DNA of 64,000 bases from Gorsachius magnificus (Eukaryota; Chordata; Aves; Pelecaniformes; Ardeidae). Within the stretch, counting starts at the first letter, position 1. The number at the start of each line of letters is the position of its first letter. The notes under the pieces are model-generated. The model did not search any database and was not told the origin of the DNA. It saw only the letters and a program-made list of their open reading frames with translations. The translations under genes were made by a program, and so were the position numbers. The DNA is taken from contig CM067084.1 in NCBI GenBank assembly GCA_034008185.1, positions 5,041,385-5,105,384 on the forward strand. The letters are read 5' to 3'. This document shows, one piece after another, positions 1-12,294 of this stretch.

Positions 1-720
1 GCAGGTGTCAACCCATGCTTCACTGCTGCCATCTTATAATTTTGTAGAGCTAAATACAGATTGTTGTCTCATTCCACTGCCAACTTTATAGGCATTTTAT
101 TGTTTTGACACCAGTTTCTACCAGCCTAGTGGTGAAGGGGATAACAAACTAGAGGTCCAATATCTAAACCCATATTTCACAGCAAACTGCTTCTTAACCG
201 GTGGCCTGCAGACAGACATATTACTATGTTTGATATGTCTAGTGAAAACAGATTTGATGTGCATGATCATCTGTTTAACTGTACTTGCTTTTTCTAAGAC
301 TACATCAAAGGAATTGGGATAAGAGTTTAGAGCAAATACATACACATTCCCATTAATCCTAAACAAATCTCTGTGTTAGGCATTTGGTTTTGCTATGTCA
401 GCAGTGTGGATTATCTTCATGAATTTGGCCTTCATTTTTGGCATATGCAGTAGGCCTTGACAGCTTCCTCAATATCCTTGGCCACCTGAGCCCTTGGTAT
501 AAATTATCTCTAGCTCTACTCTTCAATTGGTCCATTCTCAGATGCCCTTTTTGTACCATTATAATGTTTTCAAGCCATGTTAGGAATCATTGTCCTTTAA
601 GCACAATTCCCGCTTCCATCCAGGGGAAGTGAGACCTTCCTATTAATTAACTGGAAAATTGCTCTTCTGTCCTCTCTGTGCTAATAACCTAAATTGCTTT
701 CTGCAGGATATCATCCTGGA
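1..720 (-). pseudogene. Ty3/gypsy-like retroelement integrase fossil (broken, continues off left edge)
   Basis: Reading the minus strand from about 714 down to 1 gives, in the order expected of a retrotransposon integrase, a series of degenerate matches. A segment DDILQKAIQVI (714-682) resembles the linker before integrase. A zinc-binding-like part has GHL followed by MDQLKSRARDNLY (about 547-500) and then AKDIEEAVKAYCICQ (about 480-439), which carries the Cys-x2-Cys half. An open stretch of 82 codons (366-118) includes KSVFTRH and FAVKYGFRYWTSS, resembling the integrase core. A last piece, NLYLALQNYK then HGLTP (about 65-4), resembles the region after the core. These parts lie in different frames with stops between them, and the expected D,D,E catalytic acids are not visible, so it is a dead copy. 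Sequence beyond about 720 shows no clear RNase H or reverse transcriptase. A Maverick-type integrase or a decayed domesticated integrase gene is possible. The domain order is directly seen; the family assignment is inferred from memory of the family pattern. Confidence 0.68.
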
Positions 721-1850
721 AGTGTAGCTTCAGCAACCATTGTCTATCTTTTGAATAAGACCAGATAAGAATTTTAAATTGGACTGATTTTCTGACTCTG
801 AACCCGCCCTGGCATAGTGCCGCCAAATGCCTTTGGGAAGTCTGTCTGAAATCCTTAAATCTCTTCCAGATTTCTATCCATTTTGCAAATCATGTTTGTA
901 ATTGGAAAACAAAAACAAAACGATGAAAACAGTAAAAGCCCCTCTCTCTTTTGAAGTGGTGTTTGTGAGGCACCATTTGGCAATGGCAGCAGGTGGAACC
1001 CTCATAAGGACAGACATTGTACATCAAGCCAAGTCCTGATCCTCAGTCTGAGGGTATTAAAATTCATTTGACATAATTGTCATGGTATTTAAGCCAATGG
1101 TCTCCACTACTGATCTTTCTGTTGTGTGCTGATTCCTTCCTGAAGGTGCCTAACAGCAGTTCCATCTTGTACTTACCATCATGGTATTTGAAATCAAAGT
1201 ATGATTCCATTCTTCCAGCTTCTTTAAACTAGCATCTCATCTTCAAAGGACATTTTTGCTAAGGGTTGACCAAAAAAAATAGGCACATATGTCCTACAAA
1301 TTTACCATTCACAAAATCTTTATACCCTTTACCTCAAAAAGTGGGCATTCTAGTTGTGGCCTTGAACATCAGTAAAACCTGCTTATGCTTTTATCACCTT
1401 TAAAATTAAAGTTTTTAATCTTTTAAAGCTGCTAAGAGTTCGGTTCATGTTATTTTGTTTTTTCTCAGACCAAAATGTGACTCTCATAGCCATTGATACT
1501 CTCTGTGGCAGTATTCCAGGTCAGGCGGGATTCTGGGCTAAATCAAAAGCATAAAAAAGAAACTGAATGTGGCCTGAAATTTCACTAAAACATAAATTAG
1601 AAGAACAAATTTCTTTAAAGCATATTAACCAGGAAAAACAGAATAGAAATAAGCACGAGTTTATAAAGAAGCCTCCAACTTCACATTTTTAAACTTGCAG
1701 AGGGAATGTGCATAAATATGGGCTGCTACTTGTCAGAGTTCTTCTAATTCTAATGTCTAGGATGGAATGATATTTATTTTGACTATTTCTCATTCAGTTA
1801 TGTTGATGAATATGTCATGTCTGTGTGTGTATGCATAAATACACATTTAC
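721..1850. other. No recognisable feature (flank of integrase fossil)
   Basis: On the minus strand this should hold RNase H and reverse transcriptase if the retroelement were long. I read all three minus frames between about 840 and 1560 and saw no convincing motif. It is either too decayed to see or unrelated flank. Confidence 0.4.
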
Positions 1851-1851
1851 T

Positions 1852-1905
1852 GATTACATTTATTTATTATTAGATTACATTTATTTATTATTATTACATT
1901 TATTA
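1852..1905. repeat. AT-rich minisatellite, 21-bp unit, about 2.6 copies
   Basis: Two perfect adjacent copies of a 21-bp unit (1852-1872 and 1873-1893) beginning GATTACATTTATT are followed by a partial third copy of about 12 bp (1894-1905). The perfect identity points to recent tandem duplication or slippage. Confidence 0.9.
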
Positions 1906-1906
1906 C

Positions 1907-4900
1907 AACAGTCGTCCTGTTACAGGACAATGCAAACATTTTCTTTTACCTTTTTGGCTTTAAGGAGTTTGCACACAAGCAGTGATAGACAGGTATCCCC
2001 GGTGGGGTTTTTATTTTAACTAGCGTAAGGGAAATGAACAGGGCTTGATTCCTGCTGCAAAGCAGTTAAATGCTTTTACTGAACTTTTTTCAGCAGGCAC
2101 AGTTTTGTAATGGAATTTGGCCTAGGAGTCAATATGAGGATGCTGCAAGGGGACATTGTTTCTTTCTTCTAACGAACACTGAAGGAAACACATAACAGAA
2201 GGTGTAGCTTATCTGATTTCACGTTCCCCGAGGTGCTGAGATGCTTTCTGTTGTTTGTAAATGTTTGCTTTCACTGCTGAAGGTCAGTAATGCCTGCTGC
2301 ATGACTTCAGCCACTGTATATAGCTGAGCTACCAGATGGTGTTATTACAGGAAAGAACCAGAAACTACAGAACTTGGGAATCTGCATTTTTGTGTGTTAT
2401 GCACTGCTCCAAAGAGCACTGTAGTTAAAACTTTAAAAATAATACTGAAAAATAATGAAATAACTATTAAGAGGCCTGCTCTATTTGGTCATTATGCAAA
2501 TCACAAATATCTCTCAATATTCTTGCTTATCTAGTTTCTTTATAGTAAATATATCACAGAAGAATAGGACAAGACAGCTTTTTCCAGCTTTGCTGGGGGG
2601 TTATAAGCTTTCCTATCAGGGGTAAGCCAGCTGATAGCGTGCACAACCAAACTTTCACTGACTTGCCTTGCATTTAGCTCTGAAGTCTGCTCTTTTTATT
2701 TCAGATTTGAAGAAGAACTTGTCTCGTTTTTTCAATTGCATTATCTGGTCTAATAGATGTTACCTTCATCTACAAGCTTTGTCTCTCCTGCATCCTTTAG
2801 ACCAGGATAGCTACAGGGAAGCAACTTTGGAGGAACAACTAAACCTATAATTTTAACAATTTAGGATATGGGTTCTGTTCCCATTGTAATAACAGCCTTT
2901 TTAATTTTACTTGTGAGATTCTAAAATGAATTAAACACCTATGTAATTCTTCAAATGCAGATTCTGGCTTGCTCAACAGTGCTCGATATAAGTGTATCTA
3001 ATATATAAGTACATTATAAGCTGATTTTAAGAAGTAGTAAGTAGTTTTGTGTGTGAGTATTTCAATGGAAAGCTAGGAGTTCAGATTTCTAACATTCCGT
3101 ATCTTTAGTCACATGTGAATTCAGTGGGAGTATTAAAATGAATAGGGATTTACCACTTGAATAAGAGTTGTAAAATTAAGCTTAACTGTTCTCTTCCTGG
3201 TGTATTTTGTTAACTGACAACTTGTGTTTTACAAATTTCCCTTCCAAAACCCATTATGAGCCTTCTGCTATACCCTGTGAGCTGGTTCTCCATGTAATCC
3301 CTCCGCAACACTAGCCCAGGCCATACATTTGCTCACTTTTGAGGCAGCATCACTGTCATTTGAAAAAGATTATGAGTAATGAATCAACAATAAAGCAGTT
3401 ATTTCACTCTGGTAGCACAATGGCAATCATGAGCCCTCACATCTCATTTCTTTCTGTGTTAAAACTATCCCAAGCTTAACCTGATACAACTGACTGCTCA
3501 CCATAGGCTGAGTTTAAAAGCTGTGAGGCCTTCATAAGAGATTAAATAAATATAACGTGTTTGGAGGATGCAAGATTAAACCAACCTAAAACCTGAGCTC
3601 TCTGGTGCAAGATCAGACTGTTGGCAAAGACAGCTTCTAAAGGTGCTGCTGCTTTCCTGCAATGCCATTTCAAATGTGAATGCATTTAAAATGAAATGCA
3701 CAAAGGCTTGCTGAAAAATAAATCAAGCTTAAATTTTAGATCCTCATGCACTATATGCTTTTTTGAGAAATGAAACCTTCAGTGACGTATTTATACCTGC
3801 AGATGAAAATATATCCGATTTGTCACAAAATCATTAATGAATACCAAACACCATGTGCTCTGACTGGATAAAACTGATCTGCTGTCATGTGGATCCATAA
3901 GATGGATTTTCACTGGCTTTTAGAAATGCGTAGCTTCAAAAACATTTGGGAATGCTTTTTCCTTTTCTCCTTTCAAGTTCCATTTTTTTGCAGCTTTATG
4001 TATGTTAATAGTGAGCTGCACAGACCCAGAAGCCGATTAAACACCAAGAGTCAGAGTTCTCCTTTCAGGATTTCTTAGCCAAGAATCAACAATGGAGAAA
4101 ATAATTTGCATTGGTGTGCTAGTCTATGAAACATCAGTTTGTCCCTTTGAATTCTGAAACACAAAGAGAGGATTTTAATTCGCCTGCAAGGTCCTGTCCT
4201 TTGAGCTTGTTTAGGTAAATTGACTTTGCGTAATGAAATTTTCATTGCTTCTGGAAATAAGCAGAATAATATATTTCAAAAAGCATTGCCTGCATGAGAA
4301 TTGCTCCATTTCTAGTTACAGGCTATATCTATGAAATAGTACTACTAGCTAAGTAAACATCAGATAAACAGCTATAACATTTTTAAGGGGTATATCTTAA
4401 AGACTTATCAATAAATAATTTGCAAATCTTTTCATTTTAGAGCTATCATTTCATCCAAGATTACTACGGTTTAAGGGGGAAAAAAATAAAGGATTATTTG
4501 GGGTTTTGTTTTCATCTTGAAATTTTTAATTATATTGTTTACTATATATTTAATATTTACAGATATGGGCAGCAAATATAAATGGAGTTTACATTTCTGA
4601 GTAGTCAGTGTTAATTTTCACCTACTGAAGTTTATATTAGAGTGTTTGACGCAATATAGAAGTAGGCACAGGAAAAAATAGAAAGACACAAGTGTCTCTT
4701 ACTGGAATAAATCTGCTCCATATAAGTTTATTCATCCTCTTCCTTTCCATAAAATCTGAAAAATGATCACCATTCCTGGTAGATGGAAAGACTGCCCAGA
4801 TGATTAGACTCGGCATAACAAGAGTAGATAGGATGATATTTTTTTCCCCTGAAATATTAAATTTCCTTGCCTAAGAGTTTGCGTGATTGATTGATTGCTC

Positions 4901-7900
4901 CTTGCTTATTAAAAGATTTATGTCCAGTAGGAAGGCTCACTACCAAAGTGGAAATCACAGTTTAGCAGAGTATGAGTGAAGTTGCAAAGCAGCCTGTACA
5001 TCTGGGCTTCTCCTCTCCACCGGTAATGCCCCGTTAGTGGAACCAGTTCCTACTGGCAACAAACCTCTCTCGGCACTATTCTACACATGCCAGAGAGCAG
5101 AGGAGAGTGGCAGATCGTGGTCCTTGAAGCAACATCATGGTTTGTTTTTCTTGTTGGGCAAATACCGTAGCAACTCACATGGAGCAAGATTAAGGGAATG
5201 TATCAAGAACAACTGGGGGTTTTGTGTAGAGCTACTCTGGTGCTGTTGCTCTGGATCCCCAGTGAATAGATGCAACAGCCCTGAGCACTTCAAAACTGCA
5301 AAGTACTGGTGATAATGAAATTCAGTGCTGCACAAAGCTCTGCCTCTTATTACACTTCTACATATTAAAAAGAAAATAAAAAAAACAAAAACACAAATGC
5401 CAGCCTCCAGCATGAAGTCTGAATCATTAATGAGAAACAGTAGATTCAGTTTCTCTTTAAGTGCAAAATTTATTGCAGCCTTAACTGTTGTACATCAGGC
5501 TAATGCATGCATAGTGTTCTGTTTATTACTATCTAGGTCACGGAGATGATTTCCTCTGGAAAACTGAATTACATTTTATAGGTGAATTTGTGGATTCTGG
5601 ATATACTCTTGGCTACAGAAGTAGAGCACCACTGCCATTATTTCTTTGTCCCTTCTTTCTCTGATGACACAATATGCAGTTACGTGCTTGTATTCAGAGT
5701 GCACCTCTTCATGCCGGAGTCTTGCTTGTGGGAGAGCATGGTTGATAAGAATATTATCTCAGCTGCAGTCTTTATCATCCTTTACTTAAAGAATATAATA
5801 GCTACATATGGTCTTAGGAGACATACTCCATGTGGATAAACAGTGCTTGGAGCAGCCACAGACATCAGACTTCTGAGCATATATTTACAAACAAAACCAC
5901 GCTTTCCTCAGGGCTGTGAGGGAGACTTCTCAAGGTAACTGCCCGTCCAGATCACACTTGTTTCCCAAGCCAAATGTTATAATATCTATCCAGCAAACTT
6001 TTTTCCCCCACTGCTCCTCCTTCCCTAGAACTGTCACACCTTCATCGAAATGTGCACATCAACTCTTCTTTCATCTGGGTATTCAGGCTTGGAGCTGGGA
6101 GCCCTGGCCCTGCCTGTGATTCCTCACTCCTCTATCCCATCTCTGGTACTTGCAGCACATCCGTATGTCTCTTGCTTCTTTATATATTGCTTGTTACCTG
6201 TTAGCTCCTTAATTGCTGAACTGGGCACTATGATTTCATCAAAAATTGTTATGAATATATAGATGCTTCATAAAGTGCATATAATAGCACTGAATGGCTT
6301 GCTTCACCTTCTGCAAGATATCCTACAGCAGCTTCTTCTCTCAACAGTATTTCTTTCCATCCCCCAGTGAATGTCTCTACATTCCTTAAATAGAGTTTAA
6401 ATATTTCAGCATTACGTAAATTATTTTAAAGCAAGCAAACAAAAAAATCCATTAGATTTCTCCCAGTAGTCTTTGGTTCAGAGAGTGGAGTGGCCCACAG
6501 ATTCTCTTAACACTTCTGTAGTTCGTTGGGCTTGTTACCAATTCGAAGGAGGCAGCTATCATTCTGCCTGTTACAGGTAAGATCATTTGGATTACAATAC
6601 ATTTGCTTCCAGAAAAGGTGAAAATAGAATGAAGTATCTGTCACGGATGAGCCAAAACTCACCTGTTTGGCAAGACCTCATTCTGCTTGTTTGCACTTCG
6701 TAGTGTTCAGCGTACTGTTTACAGATGAATGCTGTTTAACAGACAATGTTTTAATGAAAAGACTGCCAAGGAGTTATTCAACATATTAACTGTATTACAG
6801 TAGCTCATGGGAACCAACCAAGAATAATTTGTGCTAGACACTCCACAAATGTAGGTGAAACCCAGTATTTTCCATGAAAAGCATGAAAGATAAAGCTAGC
6901 AAAAGGACTGGAACTGTATTTACACAAAGTATGTATAGCTGCATATGCACGTTTAATTTCAATAGCAGCCTGCTTGAAACATCTTGATGCTTTCTAAAAT
7001 AGAGAACTTAATGAACCTGATTAGAAGATTTGACAGCTATTTCAAGGCAAATGCCTGAATTGATGCTTTGCAAATGATGTTTGGCTGCAATGGAAGGGTA
7101 CAAAACCAAACTACCATCAGTAGAACTGGTGCATTACAACTGTGTTCATACTTCATCTCCTTTCTCCCCAAATTGAATGAGTTATAGTGAGGAACACTTG
7201 GAGTACTTAGACACAATTGAGTCACTTGGCATAGGAAAATTCTTATTCAGAAATATTAGGGGTTATTAATTTAGTAACAACTTTGGGTTTTTTTCTACAA
7301 GCACTATGTTTGACAAGATGCCTGCTTATTCTGCATGAAAACCTTAAGGTCATATGTATTTGCATTGTGATGGCTGGAAAACTGAAAAAAAAGTAAAGCA
7401 AGTAAATGCCCTGCTTGTTTCTTACAGCTCACTGTTCAGGCAAGCTTTACATTGCAGTACTTTATTTCTCTTTTACAGATTCTTGTCCTTAATTGTGTCT
7501 CATTAAATAGCAATACAACACTGAATTGAGACTATGTACATGAGTGCTTTGCTGTCACCTATTTGGGCTGATATTTTTGTAAGCTAACCTGGCTGAACTC
7601 TGTAAGCGTTCTCCATGAAGCACAGCAAACAGTAATGCTCCAAGCTTGATCAAGGGAGATTTTCCTAAGTGTAAGTCGAGTGTAGCTTATGCATCCACTG
7701 AAAACTGGCACCAAATTGTACTTTGTTTTGTTCGATAATTGTATTAAAATTGTTCAAAGGAATTGAACATTCAGATATAGGGTCTTCTAAAAATTAACAG
7801 TAATTCTAATCCTATTGCTTTTATTTCATATACTAAATAGTAAATTGCTTCTGAAAAAAGTGCTTTTGGCTTTTATTGCCTAATGAATTAGTTGCTCCAA

Positions 7901-8608
7901 GTAGGAAGGGCAATTTTAAAGCGTCTCATAAAGTATATTTTAAACACAATGGTTATTAAACATTTTCAGTCTCTTCCCCAGATTTTTTTAATGTTTTATC
8001 TGTGATACAAGATCTTAAATACTGAGCATATTGGGTGCCATGAATATTTCAGAAAACACAGACAAGCTCTTCTGGATTCACAGTTTGTATTATTAAGTTG
8101 TCATAAAGTGGGAAAAGCCTCTCTTGTCATAAGACTATGTCAAAGAGGGGACACAGAAGTGACTTTGATGAGGCCCTGCAATACTGAGGTCTGAAAGAAG
8201 GCACTGCAAAAAGAGAACAAGAAGCACGAATGTAATAAAACCAAAAATAGGAAGCTGGCTGGCATATTGAAAAAGGGGTTCATGCTTCATCTAGTCACAG
8301 TTCTAAGCAGTAAGGCTGTCTTGGCAGCTGAACGGTGTAGAGAGCTCTCTATGTAACTGTCAAGCTGAAGGATTTAAGGTAGGATTCGAGCAAATGTTTC
8401 AATCGGATGGGCAAATTATGGTTTTAAGGAGGAATATTGACTGCAAGGCCTCTCGTAGTCAGGTGGATGCAGATCATATGGCAGAGCACAGTTCTCAGTT
8501 TGAGGGCAGTAAATGTTACCCAATGCTTTCTGTACACAGAGTTGGTTTTGTTGTTTATTATAAAAAGAATGATAATGGTAATACTTAAAACTGAAATTTT
8601 ATTTTCAG
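1907..8608. other. AT-rich DNA with no supportable gene
   Basis: Only short frames without recognisable similarity occur here, and several overlap on opposite strands (for example around 5.0-5.4 kb). I see no transposon ends, RNA gene or long tandem repeat. It is probably intergenic or intronic sequence. Confidence 0.6.
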
Positions 8609-8745
8609 AAAACCGCGAGTGGGTCATGGCTGCCTGGAAGTCCTGACCTGATACATTATGCAGCCTCACAAAGTCCTCCTATTTCAGCAGCAAGAACCTT
8701 CCTTGTGTAGGCTGTCCCAGGAAGATGTTCACCACTGACACAAGG
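8609..8745 (+). other. Candidate non-coding exon (splice-signal pair)
   Basis: A pyrimidine-rich tract ending in TTTTATTTTCAG (to 8608) is followed 137 bp later by a good donor, AAGG/GTAAGC (GT at 8746). All three forward frames contain a stop within the segment, so if it is transcribed it would be a non-coding or UTR exon. The local GC content is somewhat higher than the neighbourhood. A pairing like this can occur by chance in several kilobases of sequence, so this is weak evidence. Confidence 0.18.
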
Positions 8746-9249
8746 GTAAGCATTTTTGGGGGGAAGGTTTTATTAGTGAGCTGACATTATGGAGCTGGAA
8801 GTATTCACTGATCAGATAAACTGGTAGCAAACAAAGGGTTAACCAAGGATCTAGGAATATAGAAAAAGAAACCACCTTCAATGTTGAAATTTCCTGTTCA
8901 GCCAAAATTTAGTTTACCTGTATGGATAGAAAAATTTAGAAGAGAAAAACAAAAATGTTTTGGTAAAATTTACTGTTTAAGAAATTCCTTATAACGATGC
9001 TACAGCTGGTTTTAATAAAAATCATGCTGATTTGTATAGCTGTACAGAACTGTAATCCTTATGACAAAGATCAGGCCTAGGGGAGAAGTTGAAAAGTGAT
9101 ACCGCTGCAAAGTCCAGTTGTGAACACTAAAATATAACATGAGATTAAATAAAATAACAGAATCAAAATGGTAAAACAAGTGACCTCACAGGAGACTAGA
9201 GGAGCACATTCACCATAAATCTAAGAGTTACTGTGACAATGAATTTGAA
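8746..9249. other. No recognisable feature
   Basis: AT-rich sequence with no repeat end or coding signal that I can support. Confidence 0.5.
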
Positions 9250-9575
9250 CAAGGGTCATTCTGAATCAGATCAAGTAGCTGTATAGCCCAGTATGTATCT
9301 GCAATAGCAGCCAGAAGCTGATGTTTTAAAAGACTGTAAAAGTTGTATATAAAGGCATCCTTTTCCTGATAAAAGTCCTAGCTTCTAGCAACAAAACAGA
9401 TGACCAAGAGTTGTAACCAGATCAGTTTGTATAAAAGTTACCGATGGAATTATTCTCAATTAATTTACTGAATGTTTTTAAGTATCCATTTGTACTTCTG
9501 GACTCTACAATGTGTTTTGTGAATGAATTCCACAGTAGGAGTCAGAGTAGGCAGTTAATAATAAAGTTAATTGAT
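9250..9575 (-). mobile_element. Ancient CR1/L3-type LINE, 3' end, minus strand
   Basis: Read on the plus strand, the segment follows the reverse complement of the 3' end of the amniote CR1/L3-type LINE. It opens with a stretch around TAGCCCAGTATG (about 9284), which resembles the conserved 3' terminus. It continues through a degenerate 3' UTR (CAGCCAGAAGCTGATG near 9308) and reaches TGAATTCCACAG (about 9524-9535), which corresponds to the conserved C-terminal coding region of ORF2. The copy is heavily diverged, with indels, and keeps no useful reading frame. An open frame of 83 codons running the other way (9444-9695) is a chance product. The same family is better preserved at 45.8-47.5 kb. 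Confidence 0.6.
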
Positions 9576-10810
9576 AAAATATTAAAAAGTGATGACTGGT
9601 TTGTTGGCACTTTTGTCAAAGCTTTTGGTCAAATTCAACCAAGGTTTTTAAACTGCATCTGTGAACTCACAAGTAATCTCTTGGCTTTTAACTAAAAAAA
9701 AAATTGTGGAACACAGAAATGAAAATGCATGAAAGTCCACTGAGAATTATTTCTTTCTGGCTTTGATAAATATACACTATTTGACAATATTTCACAGGTC
9801 ATATCACCTCCCTGTTATCATTAGTGCCTGGTCAAATATCCCTCCCTGTATAGATCAACAGTGACTTCATTACTGTAATACCAATTAACTATCTTCTATG
9901 TTAATTTCACAACTGCATGACTAAACCAATACTGTTCAGGAATAAACTATAAGGATAATCTGAGATAATAACAAGATGTCTTACATGGAGGCATCTAAGG
10001 AGCTCAGTATATTTAGTATACCAAAGAGCAAGTTAGTGGCCCATATATTATTTTTAGAAGTGCTTATTCGTGAAGAAGTGTTCTGAAAAAGCGGCCTCAG
10101 TACTAGGAGAAAAAGGAGTGAATACAGCTGAAAGTGGTAAATTCATGCTAAATAAAGCTACAGCAAGGAGAGGAAAACAGCAGTTTAAAAACTTACGCAG
10201 TTACATGACAAATATTTCTTCAGCTGATCTATTTAAATCAAGACATTGGATGTTAGATGTAACAGTAGCTTAAAAATTTTAGCCTATGGATAGGGCCAGA
10301 TCTTTCTGCCTTGAAGTCACGATTATAGTATGATTTCCCCACAGGTAAACTTGGAAACAATCATTGTACCTTACTAAATGGTTGCAGATGAGCTGGCTTA
10401 CACTGGCTTAAGAATAATACAAGCCCTTAAAAAGAATATATTTTTATAAGGCAAAGATTTCACCTAAGGGGAAAAAAAGATGAACTTTTTTCCCCCATAT
10501 AAGCTACTAAAATGTCAGAATTTAACCCGAAGGCTATCTCTTTGAACAGAGCCTTAGGAATTTGAGGTAAATTAAAATAAAAAAGTACAGTGAAAAAAAT
10601 TTGTGGCAGTTGAGGAAGATTCTGACTACCTACTTTGCTGCTACATGTCTCCAGTTCAAATGAAGTACCTCTCTCTATAAAAAATGAAATACCTAAATGT
10701 TAATTACTCCAAACATTAGTCATTAAAAATAATTCCATAATCTCACTTAGATAAAGACCACTAATGGTTAAGTTTCCTCCTACATTGCTATATTCTGTTT
10801 GAGTGTATTC
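9576..10810. other. No recognisable feature
   Basis: AT-rich sequence. A 67-codon lysine-rich frame near 10.07-10.27 kb has no recognisable motif and is not called. Confidence 0.5.
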
Positions 10811-10858
10811 AATATATATTTATATATATAGACATTTTTTATATATTTAAGATATATC
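10811..10858. repeat. Degenerate (AT)n tract
   Basis: Interrupted runs of alternating A and T (ATATATATTTATATATATA and a second run) over about 48 bp. Confidence 0.85.
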
Positions 10859-11864
10859 AAAACCTATAACATTCAAATAATATAAAGACATTATTTCTAA
10901 CGTCAAAGATCTTAGCCTTTGACACTATGCAAATGAGCAGAAGAAAGTATTTAAACTTTTTATCTTAAGACCAGGTTTGAGTTTTCACTGATACATGGGG
11001 TGCTGCAAGGGTGTAAATGACTTAGCTAGCCGTTGCACTGACAGCTCTTAAGGAGCCCACTTGAACATCCACTGACCCAAAGAGTGTCTTCTTAAAGCCC
11101 TGAATAACTGAAACGCTGAACTCAGATTCTTTGTGCAGTGCAAAATTAGTCCTATACCTCAATATTTTGAAATGCCTTGCTGAATGTCTTGGCAGCTTAT
11201 TTGATAGCATTTTCTGGGTTCCTTCAATGTATTTCTCTCCTTCAGCTGATAAAAAGTAAATCTAATGCAATGGTATGTAAAGAGAAACAAATCTTAGGAA
11301 TTAGCAGTCTCAAGCAACACAAATATTTAAAGCATGTCTACAGTGTAAGTGTAGAACTGTATTGCAGTAACCTTTCTGAAGTTTCAGATTGCCTAACACA
11401 GCCTGCTGCTACGTGATGTACAAGGTATAGGCTCCTTTTCATGCTAATCTGGTAAAACCCCCTTGATCATGAATAGATAAAAGACATTGCAGGGCCTATC
11501 TTTTACTTTCATCTTCCCTGTCTATTATACAAGCCTATATCTTATAAGTCACCTTTGTGTTACCTGCTCCTTACCCCATAGCTTTGCTCTCGAAAGAGCA
11601 CATTAACACATTAAGAAGCTATACAAATAGCCTTTTCTTAAAAAAAAATTATGACAGTCTCTTGAGATCAAAAAAGATGATTGTCGTTCATCTGCTGTTT
11701 AGACATTCTTAAGTGGGTATGCTTTTTACTGTCTTGGAGATTCATTTTAAGGCCAACACTGTGTGCAACTAATAGGATTCAGCTGAAGTTAACTGACCAA
11801 AAAAAGATGGAAACTTCCCCATTAAAGTTCAAGATGAAAAAGACACATTTGGGGACTCACACAG
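10859..11864. other. No recognisable feature
   Basis: Short frames on both strands without motifs. I see no repeat or RNA gene signature. Confidence 0.5.
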
Positions 11865-11865
11865 T

Positions 11866-12131
11866 GTCTCACTGAATTAGTCTCGGTCAAAAAGGCTGAG
11901 CTTCTTGGTTGAACATGCAGCAGCTTTAGAAAACTGCTTCTTTACCTTGTCTGTGTGTGTATACAGTTACATGCATATACATATATGTATATGTGTGCTT
12001 ATATATAGATACATGTGAATGTATGTATACATATGTTCATGTGTGCATAGATACATGTGTAAGAAACAGTTCTCCAAATTTGCTGCATGTAAGGCTGGGC
12101 CTTTTTGACTGAGACTAATTCAGTCTCAGTT
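11866..12131. repeat. Long imperfect inverted repeat with TG/TA-rich loop
   Basis: The left arm (about 11866-11944) and right arm (about 12061-12131) are imperfect reverse complements. On the left, ACTGAATTAGTCTCGGTCAA, AAAGGCTGAGC, CATGCAGCA and AAACTGCTTCTT pair with the complement of the right arm in the same order, with one gap of about 8 bp. The loop of about 115 bp is a degenerate alternating purine/pyrimidine (TG/TA) microsatellite. The outer end of the right arm also holds a perfect smaller palindrome (ACTGAGACT, AATTC, AGTCTCAGT at 12108-12130). The arms do not match any transposon family I know. A non-autonomous element with terminal inverted repeats, or a foldback created by inverted duplication, are both possible. 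Confidence 0.8.
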
Positions 12132-12196
12132 TATTTAAAGTAACTACTCATATAAAATAGTTGCTTGAAATTATCTGAAGCAAGCTATTTTTATAT

Positions 12197-12224
12197 TATA
12201 TGTGTGTGTGTGTGTGTGTGTACA
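12197..12224. repeat. (TG)n microsatellite
   Basis: An uninterrupted TG run of about 11-12 units directly downstream of the inverted repeat, followed by a CACGCACGCATG remnant. It creates the Met-Cys-Val-Cys-Val start of an otherwise unsupported frame. Confidence 0.95.
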
Positions 12225-12294
12225 CGCACGCATGTCTGCTAATCACAATTCCCCCACCACAACTAACATGCTTCCCCATATACCAGCCCCTCAG

